A stretch of DNA of 64,000 nt from Clarireedia homoeocarpa. Lineage: Eukaryota; Ascomycota; Leotiomycetes; Helotiales; Rutstroemiaceae. The notes under the pieces were generated by a model. It was not told the origin of the DNA and did not search any database. It saw only the letters and a list, made by a program, of their open reading frames with translations. The position numbers and the translations under genes were made by a program. Shown one piece after another: positions 25,001-36,518 of the stretch. How positions within the stretch are numbered: the stretch's first letter is position 1; each line of letters starts with the position of its first letter. The DNA is taken from the NCBI GenBank assembly GCA_001465935.1, contig LNKV01000014.1, positions 434,001 through 498,000 on the forward strand, read 5' to 3'.

Positions 25001-25749
25001 CCGATATAATTCTCCTAACCTTCTTCCCTAAGATCCCAGTAGATAGTTCTGAATAGCGGGGATCTTTATTGTTTGGAGAGGATCTGGAAATCCTTTTTTT
25101 TTCTGTCTTTGCTGAGTCGTCGACGGTAGTACGTAGGTAGTCATTTACTGAATATGTAACTTATACGTACTTCAAGGATGACTTTTCTAGCAGTTTCTTC
25201 TTGTTCTGCATTTCTTGTAGAGTTACCATCATGGCCGAATAATAAAAACTACCATGCATCAGAGAGCTAGCCACTGAGTGCATGTATATACCTATACATA
25301 CAAATCAATGAACCAACTCAACTGTACATGCAACTCGAAGTCGGTTTTTCTTCCTTGCTTGCAGGAGCGTGAGTCAGGCCATCTGTTCATTATTCACGTC
25401 CTCTCTTGTGTAATAGCCGGTCAGCTTAATCGCTGCTAAGATTGATAGATCGAGTCTGGTTATGCAGATACTGGTTGGAAAGTCAGAATATAAAGCAGGA
25501 AGTTGCATTGTGTCTGGGCTGGTCTGTTATCTTTGTGTGTGTGTGTGTAATCCAATGCAATTGTGTATTTTCCAAAGTACAGTAAATAAGAACAACGCGA
25601 TGGTTTTTTAGGGTCAAATTAAGCAAAGAACGATGAACGAACAAGCAAACAAATACAAAAAAAAGACTAAGTAGAACCAACGCAGCACCATTCAACGCCC
25701 CTTCCAGGCTATTCTTCACGATATGATGACCTCTCCCCACTCACACCGT
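22064..25749. other. 3.7-kb gene-poor stretch
   Basis: No supported gene on either strand. The longest + frame (22432-22782) has no recognisable domain. The part near 24760-25030 is strongly pyrimidine-rich on the + strand. A (GT)n run sits near 25535-25548. It lies between the dead DUF8004 gene and the 3' end of the aminopeptidase gene. Confidence 0.5.
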
Positions 25750-27709
25750 CTACCACAACCAGTTCTTCTTTCCACCCTTCACCATCTTCCCTTTCCCTTC
25801 TGCCTCATTCTCATCCTCCCCATTAATAATCTTCAAGGCCTCCTCGCCTTTGGGCGCCGAAGTCATATTCTCGTACCCATCTTCTGTAACCAGAATATCG
25901 TCTTCGATGCGCACACCGCCTACTGGGTAATATTTCTCTAGGAGGTCGCGGTTGATATATTTCGCGAATTTGGAGGATTTGAGATATACTTCTTCGAGGG
26001 CATAGCGGGAGAAGTAACTGATTTATTGGGTGTTAGTTTGGGAATTGTTTGATTGCTGGATTGCTTGGGGGAACTGGGAAGAACGGAGGAAGGGATGAGA
26101 CAAGGGGAGAGGAGAATGATGCTTACATTCCAGGCTCTACAGTAACGACCATGTTTTGCTCGAGAACTGATCCACCGGTTGAGCTTGATTCAGCGCCGGG
26201 AAGGAGTTGGAAATAGACGTCGGTCCAATTAGCGGGGTGTTCGTCGAATCCATATAAGAGGTTTGTAATGCGATCGCTTTGAGGTCCGACATCATGGACT
26301 TCGAGGCCGACATAGTGTCCCAGCTGAAATAAACGTTAGTTTGATTATCACAAATAGGTTTAAAATGTAAGGGCCTACTCCATGGGGAAAGAAGGCGACT
26401 GTTACACCCGATGTGTATAATTCTTCGAAAGATCCTCCTTTGATAAGTCCCAAGTCGATGAGCCCCTCCAACGCAACCTTATGAGCATGCATATGAATAT
26501 CTCTATAATTGACACCCGGTTTGATCATATCAATGCACTCATCTTGCATCTTAGCCACAAGGTCATAGATAGCTTGTGCCTCTGGGGTGTACTCTCCAGA
26601 TATTGGGATGGTGCGAGTAACGTCTGAAGCATAGCACTCCCATTCACAACCAGCGTCGAGACACACAAGTTGTCTTCCCTTGAGTGATTCATTGTTGGCC
26701 ATATAGTGTAGAGTACTTGCGTTTTCTCCAGAACCAGCAATAACACCGTACGCTTGAGTCTTTGCTTGTCTAGCAATACACGTGGCTGTGAAAATGGCCT
26801 CAATCTCTGCCTCGTTAGTCAGATGTTTAAGACCACGAAGAACATTGATATGCGCTTGTGCCGTTATGGCACTGGCTTTACTAAGCATTTTGAGTTCGTA
26901 GGGACTCTTGACCGCTCTAGCAGCGTTCATAGCTTGCTGCAACTTTGTAGAATCAAATGGAGATTCACTGATGATAGATTGGCAGCCATTTTTGCGGCTG
27001 ATTTGAAACTGAATATTCTGCGGTGCTTGGTACTCATGCAGGAGTAGAATCTTTCCAGGTTCAGAATGTGCATACCATGTAAGGTATGAACCCAAGTTAG
27101 TTAATATCTCTACGCGGTCGAACTCATACTTCGCCATAATCTCTTTAGCGGTGGGTAGAGCTCCGTTGTAAATTACTGAAGCGCCAGAATTTGGAGGCGG
27201 AATCCAGAGAAATAATTGATCGCGATGGATGTTGTATGTTACGACACAATCAGGAAGATCAACTCCTGTCAAATAGTAGAAGTATCGACGCTGGCGGAAA
27301 GCCGGTCCCATGTCGGAGTCTTCATAAGTGAAACTGGGTAAACCAGGAAGATAGACAAGACCCTCGTTGACGCTGAGGTATTTCTTGACATTGCGGGCAT
27401 GTGTTTTCGCTGTAAATCTAATATCAACGCAAGCGCAAGTAAACTGGACTGAACACTGGAGATAACGTGGGCCTCAGAATCCCCCCACTTTGGGGTGTTA
27501 CTCTTGGGCTGAGAGATAATGAAATTCATCGACGACTGACCCGGATACTTCTCAGCAGGTTTGGGCTTATATTCGATGGATCTTCGAGATCTAGTCAGCA
27601 TGGCGACTTTCAGGTAGGAGGTTGGGGATTGAGTACAAGGCGTTGAACTCATCGACCGCTTCACAAGTAAAGCTGCCACTTGAACTGGGTCGACTCTCGC
27701 TATCTCCAT
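25750..27709 (-). CDS. Xaa-Pro aminopeptidase / prolidase, peptidase M24B
   Basis: Four exons: 27709-27541, 27409-26379, 26323-26127, 26017-25750; 554 residues. It cleaves the bond before or after proline in small peptides, using two metal ions in a pita-bread fold. The AMP_N domain occupies about residues 55-215 (KYPAKTHARNVKKYL, FRQRRYFYYLTGVDLPDC). The catalytic domain has all five metal ligands: Asp308 and Asp319 (LDAGCEWECYASD), His403 (HGLGHYVGLEVHD), Glu463 (TVEPG) and Glu504 (GVRIEDD). All introns close in frame; the ends at 26324 and 26018 have clear CTAAC branch sites. The first 50 residues are poorly conserved, so a later Met (27655) is possible. No signal peptide is evident, so it is probably cytosolic. 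It is close to the fungal pepP-type peptidases. Confidence 0.9.
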
Positions 27710-28051
27710 GAGTTAAAGAAGAACTCATGATGGTTGGAAAATCCATGTCTGAACAATTGATACGACTTGATTTGATATTGATGCGCAGTTGATGTTCTAG
27801 GGAGAGACCTTTGGTTGTGTTGTTGAATGGACAAAACAGCGGTCATTTCGGCTAAGTTGGGAACCACATAGAATTACCGTAGTGTGAATATGATTCTATA
27901 GGTAGACAGGAGCGGTCAGTACCCAGTTTGATATGATTCTCTGTCTTAGAATTAGGAAATTTCAATGGAGTATTATGGAAAAGTCAAACTATTCTATATT
28001 AATTAGTATAAAATTATATCGTATATTTAGCTATTCCAGTGGTTGGAACTA
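27710..28051. other. upstream region of the aminopeptidase gene
   Basis: AT-rich non-coding sequence that ends in the TA (28050-28051) used as target by the adjacent Fot1-like transposon. No gene seen. Confidence 0.5.
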
Positions 28052-28098
28052 ACGTATGACCCCACTTAATGGATCACCCCATTTAAATGGATCACTTT
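28052..28098 (+). repeat. left terminal inverted repeat
   Basis: 47 bases identical to the reverse complement of 29856-29902; mismatch begins at 28099. It contains an internal repeat of ATGGATCAC, a possible transposase-binding motif. Confidence 0.95.
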
Positions 28099-28149
28099 GC
28101 ACCATATCACAACATCAATATCAAATCATTAAATAATCAACAATTAACG

Positions 28150-29796
28150 ATGGAATCCCTTCCAAAAGAGTCTAGAATCCAACTTGCGATCCAGGCGATT
28201 GAAGCCCGTGATAAATTAAGCCGCCGGCAGGCTGCACGTATATACGATGTGCCATATGCGACCCTGTCCCGTAGAATAGCTGGCCAACCCACCTACGCCG
28301 ACGACAATATCAGGCATCGTCGGTTGACTCTATCCGAAGAGGATACAATAGTCCAATATATACTTGATCTCGATACAAGAGGGTTTCCTCCAACCCTCGC
28401 TGCTGTCGCCGATATAGCTGATTATATCCTCATCGTAAGGGGAGAAAAGCGTATCGGAAAGCACTGGGTTCAACGATTCGTAAAGCGATGTACAGAGTTT
28501 AAAGTATATCGTACACGTGTTTATGATTTCCAGAGAGCCCTTAATGAAGATCCTGAGCTTATAACCAAGTGGTTTGAGCTATATAGGAGCGTACGGGAGG
28601 AATATGGGATCGTCGACGCAGATATATGGAACTTCGATGAGACGGGCTTTATGATGGGTATTATCCATTCCCATATGGTGGTTACAAGAGCAGATCGACG
28701 GGGGAGGGCTAAGAAGATTCAGCCTGGCGATCGAGAATGGGTTACGGCCATTGTTGCTGCAAGTGCAACTGGGGAGATTATACCTCCTTACATACTAACT
28801 AAGGGGGTAATCGTATATGAGCCCTGGTTTAGTACGACGAACTGGCCTGATGGATGGCCGATTAAACCTACAGATAATGGTTGGACGAATAATGAGACCG
28901 GTGTTGATTGGATTAAACACTTCGATCAGCATACTAAGGATCGTACACAAGGGCAATAGCGGCTACTCATCGTCGATGGCCATGAGAGTCATAACTCGGT
29001 TGCATTTCAAGAATACTGCTACGAAAATCGAATCAAGGTCATCTGCCTACCTCCGCATTCGTCCCATTTGACGCAGCCTGCAGATATTGGGCTTTTTAAT
29101 GCCTTAAAGATAGTATATAGCCGCCAGCTTGAGGAGCTTATGATAGTCAATATTACATATATTGATAAAGCCGACTTCTTTACTATATTCCAGCCCGCTT
29201 TTAAGGCAGCGATTACAGCTAAGAATACAAAAGGTGGATTCGAAGGTGCTGGATTAGTCCCTTTTGATCCTGATCGAGTTATTTCTAAGCTGGATATCCG
29301 TATTCGTACACCATCACCTACTTGCGGCTCATCACCACCATGGTCATCCCACACCCCTCATAATCCAAAGGAGGCAATAGCCCAAAGGGATCTTATTAAA
29401 GATCTAATTAGTCGCCATCAGGGTAGCTCTCCTACACCCATTTTACAGTCACTCGAAGCTCTCGCAAAGGCAACTGCGGCCATGGCTAATGAAGTGGTAC
29501 TTTTGCATGCCGACAATAAACGATTACGACAGTCTAATCATAACTTAAGCAGACGTCGCAAGGCTCCAAGGATCGAATTAAAGCGAAGGGAAGAGTGTAC
29601 AGCAGAGGAAGCTAGAAAAATAATGGCCCGTAAAGACCTTGATGCCGCGATTCAAGCCAATAATCACCCAGAAGGGGGGGGGACCGAAGGAGATGGCCCA
29701 AATCAACCACGCTGTAGCATGTGCCAGCAACCCGGGCATAATAAAAGAACTTGCCCAAATCGTCTTATAGACCCTGCTTTAGTTACTTCTACATAG
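28150..29796 (+). pseudogene. Fot1/pogo-type transposase with one in-frame stop
   Basis: The start is taken at ATG 28150 (MESLPKESR); an earlier ATG at 28087 lies inside the inverted repeat. Order of parts: psq-type helix-turn-helix (RQAARIYDVPYATLSRRI); CENP-B-like DNA-binding domain ending in KHWVQRFVKRC; DDE_1 catalytic domain with Asp in DIWNFDETGF, Asp in LLIVDGHESH and Asp in HLTQPADIGLFNALK. A C-terminal CCHC zinc knuckle follows (CSMCQQPGHNKRTC). A TAG at 28957-28959 lies five codons before the second catalytic Asp. The frame is otherwise open for 548 residues plus this stop. Related elements often have Tyr here, which would need a transversion, so RIP is not an obvious cause. The copy is probably inactive unless the stop is read through, but it could be mobilised in trans because its ends are intact. 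Confidence 0.92.
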
Positions 29797-29855
29797 ATTT
29801 ATTTAATTTAAATAGTTGTTGTGGTTTATTTATCAATTGTAGTGCAAAAGGGGTA

Positions 29856-29902
29856 AAAGTGATCCATTTAAATGGGGTGATCCATTAAGTGGGGTCATAC
29901 GT
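29856..29902 (-). repeat. right terminal inverted repeat
   Basis: Reverse complement of 28052-28098 without mismatch; followed directly by TA at 29903-29904. Confidence 0.95.
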
Positions 29903-30850
29903 TATGCAAACAGAGAATAAACTCAGCGATTACAAGTAATTACATTGTATAGTATCATATTGTGTAAAGTCTAGAAGCTAGGTGAACAGTACGAAGAATT
30001 AAATAGGATAACAGTGTCGCATTGTATTCATTTTATTAATGTTTTGTCGGCTGATCGATTAGTATTCCTAATTTATAAATTAACCCAGGACAGCTTCCGG
30101 TGTGTAAAATTCGAGCTAGAAGAGTAGACATATATCGGTATCGTATTTCCTTCACATGGTTAAGTAGAAGTTAGATGTGGGAGCATGCAGATATAAGTTC
30201 ATTCTTCGTATTTTCCGACTATAAGGCTCTCTTAGATGACTTATCAAGAGAAGATATATGGTGACAAAATTACTTAGAAAGTCGGCGCCACCCACGCCAT
30301 GATGCAATGCGAATGCAAATAAAGATAACAATCGAAAGTTCCGTACTCCTTGATCCACCAGCACCGTGTATGGTATCATAGAACGCCCAAAGCCAAAAGA
30401 CAGGGAGTGCTAGACCATACAAACACGAGGTGAAGCACTTCCATTTCCACTCCCAGTCGCCAGATCCACTCCCACCCACAACAGTAGATGACAAAACCAC
30501 ACATCCTAAGAACTCGTCATGCATCATAAAAATGTAAGGGGGAGAGGGGCTAGGTGAGTGTTGCTGAGATCAGGTTCGGAGAAAGAGGGGATAAGAAAAA
30601 TGTGTAAATGATGCTGGTCCAATCGACATGCAATCCGTTTCTGTAGAAAGATGAGTAGATGAAGACTGGTAATCATCTAGACATGGACTTCGTTCTACTA
30701 TCGAGGCGAGGTGAGACCAGTTCAAGGGAATCGTGTCCCATTTTAAGACCGCAATTGATGACAAACAACCAGAAGGTGAGAAGAAAATATGACGAGAAAG
30801 GAGGGCGAAGAGCAGGGTATGAACAAAGGGTCGAAAGAGCACGAAATCTA
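29903..30850. other. intergenic stretch; one doubtful small frame
   Basis: Non-coding sequence between the transposon and the 3' end of the THP3 gene. A minus-strand frame of 85 codons (30527-30270) starts with ATG and has a hydrophobic segment around LPVFWLWAFYD, but I recognise no family and cannot support it as a gene. The first 200 bp are AT-rich. Confidence 0.4.
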
Positions 30851-32574
30851 TCATATCTGGCCTTTAATATCGATCGCACGGAAGGCCTCGGCTTTTGCGG
30901 CTTCAAATAGTTGGCCTGCCGAGCCAGCAAGGAAGCGTAGGTCACCGTCTTTCTCTACTAGCAGACTCTGGCCATTGTGGTCGTAAATGAATTGAGCGGC
31001 ATCTCCATCCGACTCGAATCCCAGCTCCTCCGTCACGAACCTTAATTTGACATCCGGTTTGTAACTATCATATACCATTAGCACCAGACGGATAGGCCTA
31101 AGCAAATCGTGATAAGCTTACGTTTTGCATATTTTCGAAAGAGCAGCCAAACGCTCTCGGACGACGAACATATCCATAAGGTAGGCTCCCATATTGGGAG
31201 TGTCGAGGTAAAGTCTAAAGAACTTGTGGTAGTTGCCCAAGGCCAATGCCGAACGTACGCTCAAGGCGTGTTTGATTGCTTCGGATTCCTTCTCTGCTGT
31301 GGTTAGATCCGCCAAAACGTCATTCAACGCCGTGCGGTTAGCTGTGTGAATGAAATACAAGATACGGTACGCCTTGAATTCCACTGGATTGCCCCCAACC
31401 TTCTGCGCATAAAGAGCACGAAGTTGAGTCTGGCATTGATTATACTCACCAAGATCCCCCTTTTCTAAAGCAATGCGTGCATGAATCTCGTAGACGGTGA
31501 CAGTAAACTCATTTTTGATGCGCTGAACTGTCAGGTCCTGACGCATAGATTTGAACTGATCGCAAATGTAAGAATAATTGCCTTCTTTCTTCCACTTCTT
31601 CTTCAATAGATCTAAAGTTTGTCTCAAAATATACTCGGGACGAACTAACGATGCAACGGGCGCAGTAGTTAGGCGGAAGTAATCTTTTTCCAAAGATGTA
31701 TTCGTGCCAATCAAAGGCCCGGACATCGGCTCTGGTGTTGGCGACTTGTAGGTAGATTTGTAGCCGCCATCAAATCGCTTCTGTCGCTTCTCCAGATTTT
31801 TCTGAAACTTACTTGTGCCTTTCTGGGAGAGCTCGTCTTGGAACGGTTGTTGTCGTTTGTCGAAACGTTCTTTAGAAGGTGTCATAGATGCGCGATCCTC
31901 GTGTCCAATGCGATGATTAGTAGTGCGCCAAGGTGGGGTTGAGGTAGAATTCTGATCATGGCCTCCCACCACCTCCATCGATTTTCTCTTCTTCGAAGTC
32001 GGTTCCTTTGTCGGATGTGTGAAGCCATTGGCGCCTAGTTGATATTGGAGAGACTCTTGTTGCCAGGCTGCTGCTGCTTTTTCCTTTGACCGCGCGTCTA
32101 AGATCAGCTGCTGAGGAAGTGGATAGGTATCCCAATTACGGCTGTAAAGAGTATCGGTATCGGACGCTTCGGTAATGGTTTTCTTAAGCATATCCTCCAT
32201 GTCTGATCGAGTAATGCCTTCTATAGCATATGCGGGCTCAAATGAACGCTGCACATAATTACGAACTGACTGCGGCCATTCGCGTTTCTTTTGCGCTGGC
32301 GGGGCTGCTGCCGGAGGAGGCGCTTGCTGGGTAACTACTGGGTTATACATCATGGGTGGTGGTGGTACTTGGTTAAATGACTGTCGAACTTGCACGGTAT
32401 GATAAGCTGGGGCGGGTATTGGAGCGGCTATTGAGATGTTAGCAATTCCGTCGAAGAGATCGAAGAAGAGAAAATCGCCGGGCAAAGCTCACCATGCTGG
32501 TACCCATACGAGGCCGTCGTGCCGGGAGGCGGTGGAATATTCGTGGCCCAAGGGGAAGCCATGGCATCAAGCAT
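30851..32574 (-). CDS. THP3: SAC3/GANP-family protein, Thp3/LENG8-like
   Basis: Three exons: 32574-32493, 32427-31122, 31064-30851; 533 residues. Introns of 65 and 57 bp have CTAAC/CTAAT branch sites and close in frame (QH|AAPIPAP and KICKT|YKPDVKL). The start could equally be ATG 32562 (MASPW). The N-terminus is Pro/Gln-rich and the middle basic, with KKRK at about 190. The SAC3/GANP PCI-like region covers about residues 285-500: DYFRLTTAP, VRPEYILRQTLDLLK, MRQDLTVQRIKNEFTVTVYE, HARIALEKGDLGEYNQCQTQL, AYRILYFIHT and LGNYHKFFRLYLDTP. This set is diagnostic for LENG8/Thp3. Yeast Thp3 pairs with Csn12 in transcription elongation, mRNA export and splicing; the same nuclear role is inferred. It is divergent from VPS36 across about 470 bp. 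Confidence 0.92.
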
Positions 32575-33040
32575 GTAGAACTTTCAGGTCCCTTTAGTTT
32601 GCAAATAATTAGTTATGCGATACCAAAGATCGCGACGATGTGGAATTTCTATAGAAAGAGTATATGGAGGATGAGGGAGAAAATTTGAACTAGAAGTCAG
32701 TTTGTGAATCCGAGGTGGTGCGTTGTGCGTGGAACGTTTTGGGAACGAGTAAGAATAGCACGAAGGCGACCAAAAAGTGCTGATATATACTCACTGCCTT
32801 AGTGCTGCTTAGCGAGTGAGCGGCGTACATTTGGTCACATTTCTTTCTGACGGAGCTGCGCTGCGCTACCCAATCACACCACGTATTATGATAAGGCACG
32901 ATAGGAAAGCATGAAAGGTCTTGGCTTCCTCACTTCTCCCCAGATATCCATCCATTCTATTCTCGACAGCACCGGCAGATGTTAGAAATAGTGTCTTTAA
33001 AGAGACAATTCTGAAAACCCTGAGTACATGGCTTGGACGA
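32575..33040. promoter_or_regulatory. shared divergent promoter region, THP3 / VPS36
   Basis: 466 bp between two head-to-head start codons. It must hold both promoters and 5' leaders. I see no distinctive operator or TATA box that I would name. Confidence 0.4.
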
Positions 33041-35106
33041 ATGTTTCTAAAACATCTCGACCTCACTACTGCGCTGAGGCCATCGTTTTTGCCAGATGAG
33101 GTGAACATCTTTGTTCAAGATAATGTTGGGCTATATGAGGGGTAAGTGACCACCGCGGATTGACATGACAGAGAACGCGGAGAGCATCGGCATTATGGGC
33201 AAGGAGGGAAGGCTTACTTGCTGTGATTAGGAAATACAAAATTCCAGATCACCAGAATGGACAGGTCTACTTGACGTCGCATCGAATATGTTACGTGGAT
33301 AATGACGATCCGAGGAGGAATTCTGTCGCGATAGATCTGAAGGAAGTGGATCGCTATGAGTTTTATGTATGCACTGGGAGACTTTGACACTGCCTTTTTT
33401 TTACGTGACTAATTCGTATCTTGCAGGCCGGGTTCCTGAAGTCATCCGCCAAAATCACACTCGTTCCCAAGCCTTCAAAACGATCTTCGGTGCAGAACCG
33501 AGCTGTGGCCAGCCTCAGCACGCCTTCGAGGAGCGCAACCGCATCCCCATTGTCTCGCACCGATAGCCCTTTTCATCTGCCATCGACTGAGCCTCCGCCA
33601 GTAAGCAGCGCTACATGGATCTGTCCTATCTGCTCATTCTCGAATCCCGTGCCTTCGAATTTCGACCCAGCTACCGCAAATACGAACACGCCTTTACCAC
33701 CATGCTTAGCATGCGGCATTAAACCGCCATTCGCTCATGTATTGAAAGCGGCCATATCCAGCACAGGTAGCCGACCGACTCAAACATCAGCGGTACCTTT
33801 GAGAACACCAATACCTGTGAGAGGTCGGCCAGACATACCTCGTCCACAATCCGACCTTTGGGTGGATACATCTTCAAGTCAACTTGGATATGCTGAAGGA
33901 AGTGTTCCCTCAACCGGAAATAGTGAAGCATCGTTCGAATGCCCAAGATGTACTTTCCTAAACCACCCTTCACTCCTGGCCTGTGAGTTATGTGGGGCAC
34001 CCTTACTATCACAAGATGTGCCAGCAGGATTAGATCCAACATTTCAACGCAAGAATTCACCAGGGCCAATGCTCAACCATCTACCAGCACCAGGTACTGA
34101 AACAAATGAAAGTATAAAACTTTCATTTCGTGGTGGAGGAGAGAAAATCTTTCTGGAGCGCCTCAAGGGGTGCATGACACAGCGGAAATGGCTTTTGCAA
34201 AACGCCCCCCCAGTACCTAAATCCAGCCGACAGTCGGGTATAGAAAGTGGATCTGGATCTGGCTCCTCGACTCCAACCGGCGAACGTGCGAAAACCGTTG
34301 GAATTGCTGGACTTGAGCAGAGGCGTCTCGAAGTGCGCAAGAATAATGAGCTTGTTATAGGAAGTGCATTTGAGGACCTAGAGGCACTGATGGCTTCAGC
34401 TAAAGAAATCGTTGCGCTTGCAGAATCATTTGCCAACAGCAATGGCGCCAACGGAAGCACCGAGTCGAACGCCGTTGCAAGTGCTCTTGGTCTTGTGACC
34501 ACGAAAGACATGCTTGGTGGTGGAAGCAATTCCGAATCACTGTATATTTCAGAATTATCCCGGAATCTGGCTGAATTCTTAACAGATGACGCCAGAGGCG
34601 TGTTGCGCAAAGCTGGTGGGATTATCAGCCTTGTTGATCTATGGGCTATGTTCAACCGAGCTCGAGGTGGAGTTGAGCTTGTTAGTCCCTTAGATTTCGA
34701 AAAGGCCGCCAGGCTATGGGAAAAGCTCAAGCTTCCAGTACGGCTAAGGCAGTTTCGAAGCGGTGTTCTTGTAGTTCAGGGCAGTGATAGGACGGACGAG
34801 AAAACCATTAAGGCCTTGTTATCATGGTTGAAGGGTTTGCACTTGATTCCTCCTGAGAAAGAAGTTCCATGGGATTGGCAAGCATTTGGAATGGGAGTTT
34901 CATCCCAGGATACTGCAGAGCACTTTGGATGGAGTATTGGGGTTGCGGAGGAAGAACTTGAGATGGCTGAGGAAAGAGGTGCGCTTTGTAGAGAAGTAAG
35001 CATCGAAGGGGTTAAGTTCTGGGAGAATTGGATTGATCCTAAAGAATCTCCATCGCCCTCCCTGCAACTTGCAGATGTAGGTAATCTTGCCACAACCTAT
35101 GTATGA
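33041..35106 (+). CDS. VPS36: ESCRT-II subunit Vps36
   Basis: Three exons: 33041-33141, 33231-33366, 33427-35106; 638 residues. It is a subunit of ESCRT-II, which sorts ubiquitinated membrane cargo at endosomes. A split GLUE domain begins at the N-terminus (LLPDEV-like FLPDEVNIFVQDNVGLYEG, then QVYLTSHRICYVDN, AIDLKEVDRYEFYAGFLKSSAKITL). It is interrupted by two NZF-type zinc fingers. The first is at about 144-180 (CPICSF..CLAC, with a long spacer) and the second at about 252-272 (CPRCTFLNHPSLLACELC). GLUE resumes with IKLSFRGGGEKIFLERLK. The C-terminal winged-helix region runs from about 430 (ELSRNLAEFLTDDARGVLRKAGG, VDLWAMFNRARGGVELVSP, VLVVQG). Two NZF fingers inside GLUE is the budding-yeast arrangement; animal Vps36 lacks them. 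The introns are 89 and 60 bp. Confidence 0.95.
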
Positions 35107-35739
35107 CCGAAGAATAGCTTCGCATCCTAAAATCAAAAGTGTAAAGTTTTTCATGATCCACTTGATTAATGATGTAGCATATGTGTTTTGGTCCCTAGTA
35201 TGGCAAGTGAAAAAGAAAACCTGATCTTATTTCGCCTGCTACCCATCGGAAAAGGTCGCCAGCAAGTTGGACTGCAGATTGGATAGTCCTACAGCATTCC
35301 AAACTTCATACTTAGGATCATATTACCTCGCCCACATTCACCATGAGAGAGCAGTGAGGTCAGTCATCGCCTATGGGCTCTTTGCTTCTTCCACCTTAAG
35401 GAAAACCAAACTCCAGGAATGAATCACCATCAGAACTTACCCCTGTAAGTGAGCATGAAACTACAGAACATCTGCATCAGAATTAGACAACAGCCGTACC
35501 TGAATCAGATGGCTCGAAACAATCACAAACCGCAGCTAGCAAACACAGCTCACATCTAGCTAACAGTCGAGCGATACCTTGCTGGTATATATTCACCATT
35601 ACTTACAACGAAGCTAGCCCATGATGTCGTTTATTACTTCTGCTGCATACACTGCACTATTATTTTTGCTGCTTTCTTCTACATGCTACAGCTGAGTGCT
35701 TTCAAAACTGTTCATATAAATGCCTCGTGAGCTTCCAAC
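35107..35739. other. intergenic stretch, no gene seen
   Basis: 3' flank of VPS36 and upstream region of a possible small gene at 35740. Nothing else is recognised. Confidence 0.5.
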
Positions 35740-36486
35740 ATGATCAACGTCTCCAATATGTCTTCATGGTCACCATCCGCTGCATCAACAAGCTTCCTGA
35801 GAGACACAGCACACGAAAATCGCCTGAACTTGCAACAAGCAAACATTCCCAGCCGGCTATTATCCGAAGTAGTTTTGTATTCACCACGAAATCTAAACTC
35901 CCGTCAAACTCCCCTTGCCACATCTACCACCCCACAGTCGTGTAATCACCTTCTAGATTTCCTTCCTCAATGTCGCAGTACATCCCCTGCTGAAGAAGCA
36001 CTCATATGGAGTCTTCTGAAGGCTAAATATCTCAAACCATCTAAAGATAGTTCTGCCAGATGCACTGCCTCTTCAAGGAGACCTTTCTGGCGGAGAGTAT
36101 CCAATTTACTATCACCATCACCTTCTTCAATATTAACCTCCCGTTCTCCTTCGAATTTGCCACCCGGAGACGAGGAGATGGCAGACTTATCCGTAGTCCC
36201 TTTTCCAAATGCAAGATTCTGGTCATGGATTAAAGAAGAAGATAAAGACGTGAAAGGCTCCTCATCATGTCGTAGCTCAGCAACCAGTCGGCGAAAGAGA
36301 GAACGAGAGCTGGTTAGCGAAGGCCCGGAAAGTTATGGGTATGGGTTTTACTGGCGATGTTGCAATGACGTTTGTAGGAAGGTGATGGTCATTAGGGATC
36401 TAGGGCCTAGCGTGATGGTGGCAAGTAAAGAGCCGGTAGGTCTCGCCTTGCTTTTCTTCGACGTTAACTGGTTTTTTCGGAGATGA
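35740..36486 (+). CDS. hypothetical protein, Ser-rich, possible orphan gene
   Basis: Single open frame of 248 codons from an ATG. I do not recognise it. The first 160 residues are Ser/Pro-rich without structure that I can name. A more ordered C-terminal part (about 165-225) reads NARFWSWIKEEDKD, then YGYGFYWRCCNDVCRKVMVIRDL, with a C-C-x3-C cluster between aromatics, followed by a hydrophobic end. No signal peptide and no intron signals are obvious. The cysteine/tryptophan block suggests a real small fungal protein, but a chance frame cannot be excluded. Confidence 0.4.
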   Translation: MINVSNMSSWSPSAASTSFLRDTAHENRLNLQQANIPSRLLSEVVLYSPRNLNSRQTPLATSTTPQSCNHLLDFLPQCRSTSPAEEALIWSLLKAKYLKPSKDSSARCTASSRRPFWRRVSNLLSPSPSSILTSRSPSNLPPGDEEMADLSVVPFPNARFWSWIKEEDKDVKGSSSCRSSATSRRKRERELVSEGPESYGYGFYWRCCNDVCRKVMVIRDLGPSVMVASKEPVGLALLFFDVNWFFRR

Positions 36487-36518
36487 AAAAAAAATAAAAA
36501 TAAAAATAAAAATAAATG
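36482..36518. repeat. (AAAAT)n microsatellite
   Basis: An A run followed by about five AAAAT/AAATA units, directly after the stop codon of the possible gene at 35740. Confidence 0.8.

Larger units (their letters stand above)
28052..29902 (+). mobile_element. Fot1/pogo-like DNA transposon (Tc1-mariner superfamily)
   Basis: A 1,851-bp element flanked on both sides by TA (28050-28051 and 29903-29904), the expected target duplication. Its ends are inverted repeats of 47 bp that match perfectly (starting ACGTATGACCCC). It encodes one pogo-type transposase frame with a single internal stop. The size, TA target and inverted-repeat length fit fungal Fot1 elements such as Botrytis flipper. The identical ends suggest recent transposition. 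It inserted about 340 bp upstream of the aminopeptidase start, so it may influence that promoter. Confidence 0.95.

Noticed and set aside
28087..28149. Transposase start at ATG 28087
   Set aside because: This ATG lies inside the terminal inverted repeat; ATG 28150 gives a more typical pogo-type N-terminus.
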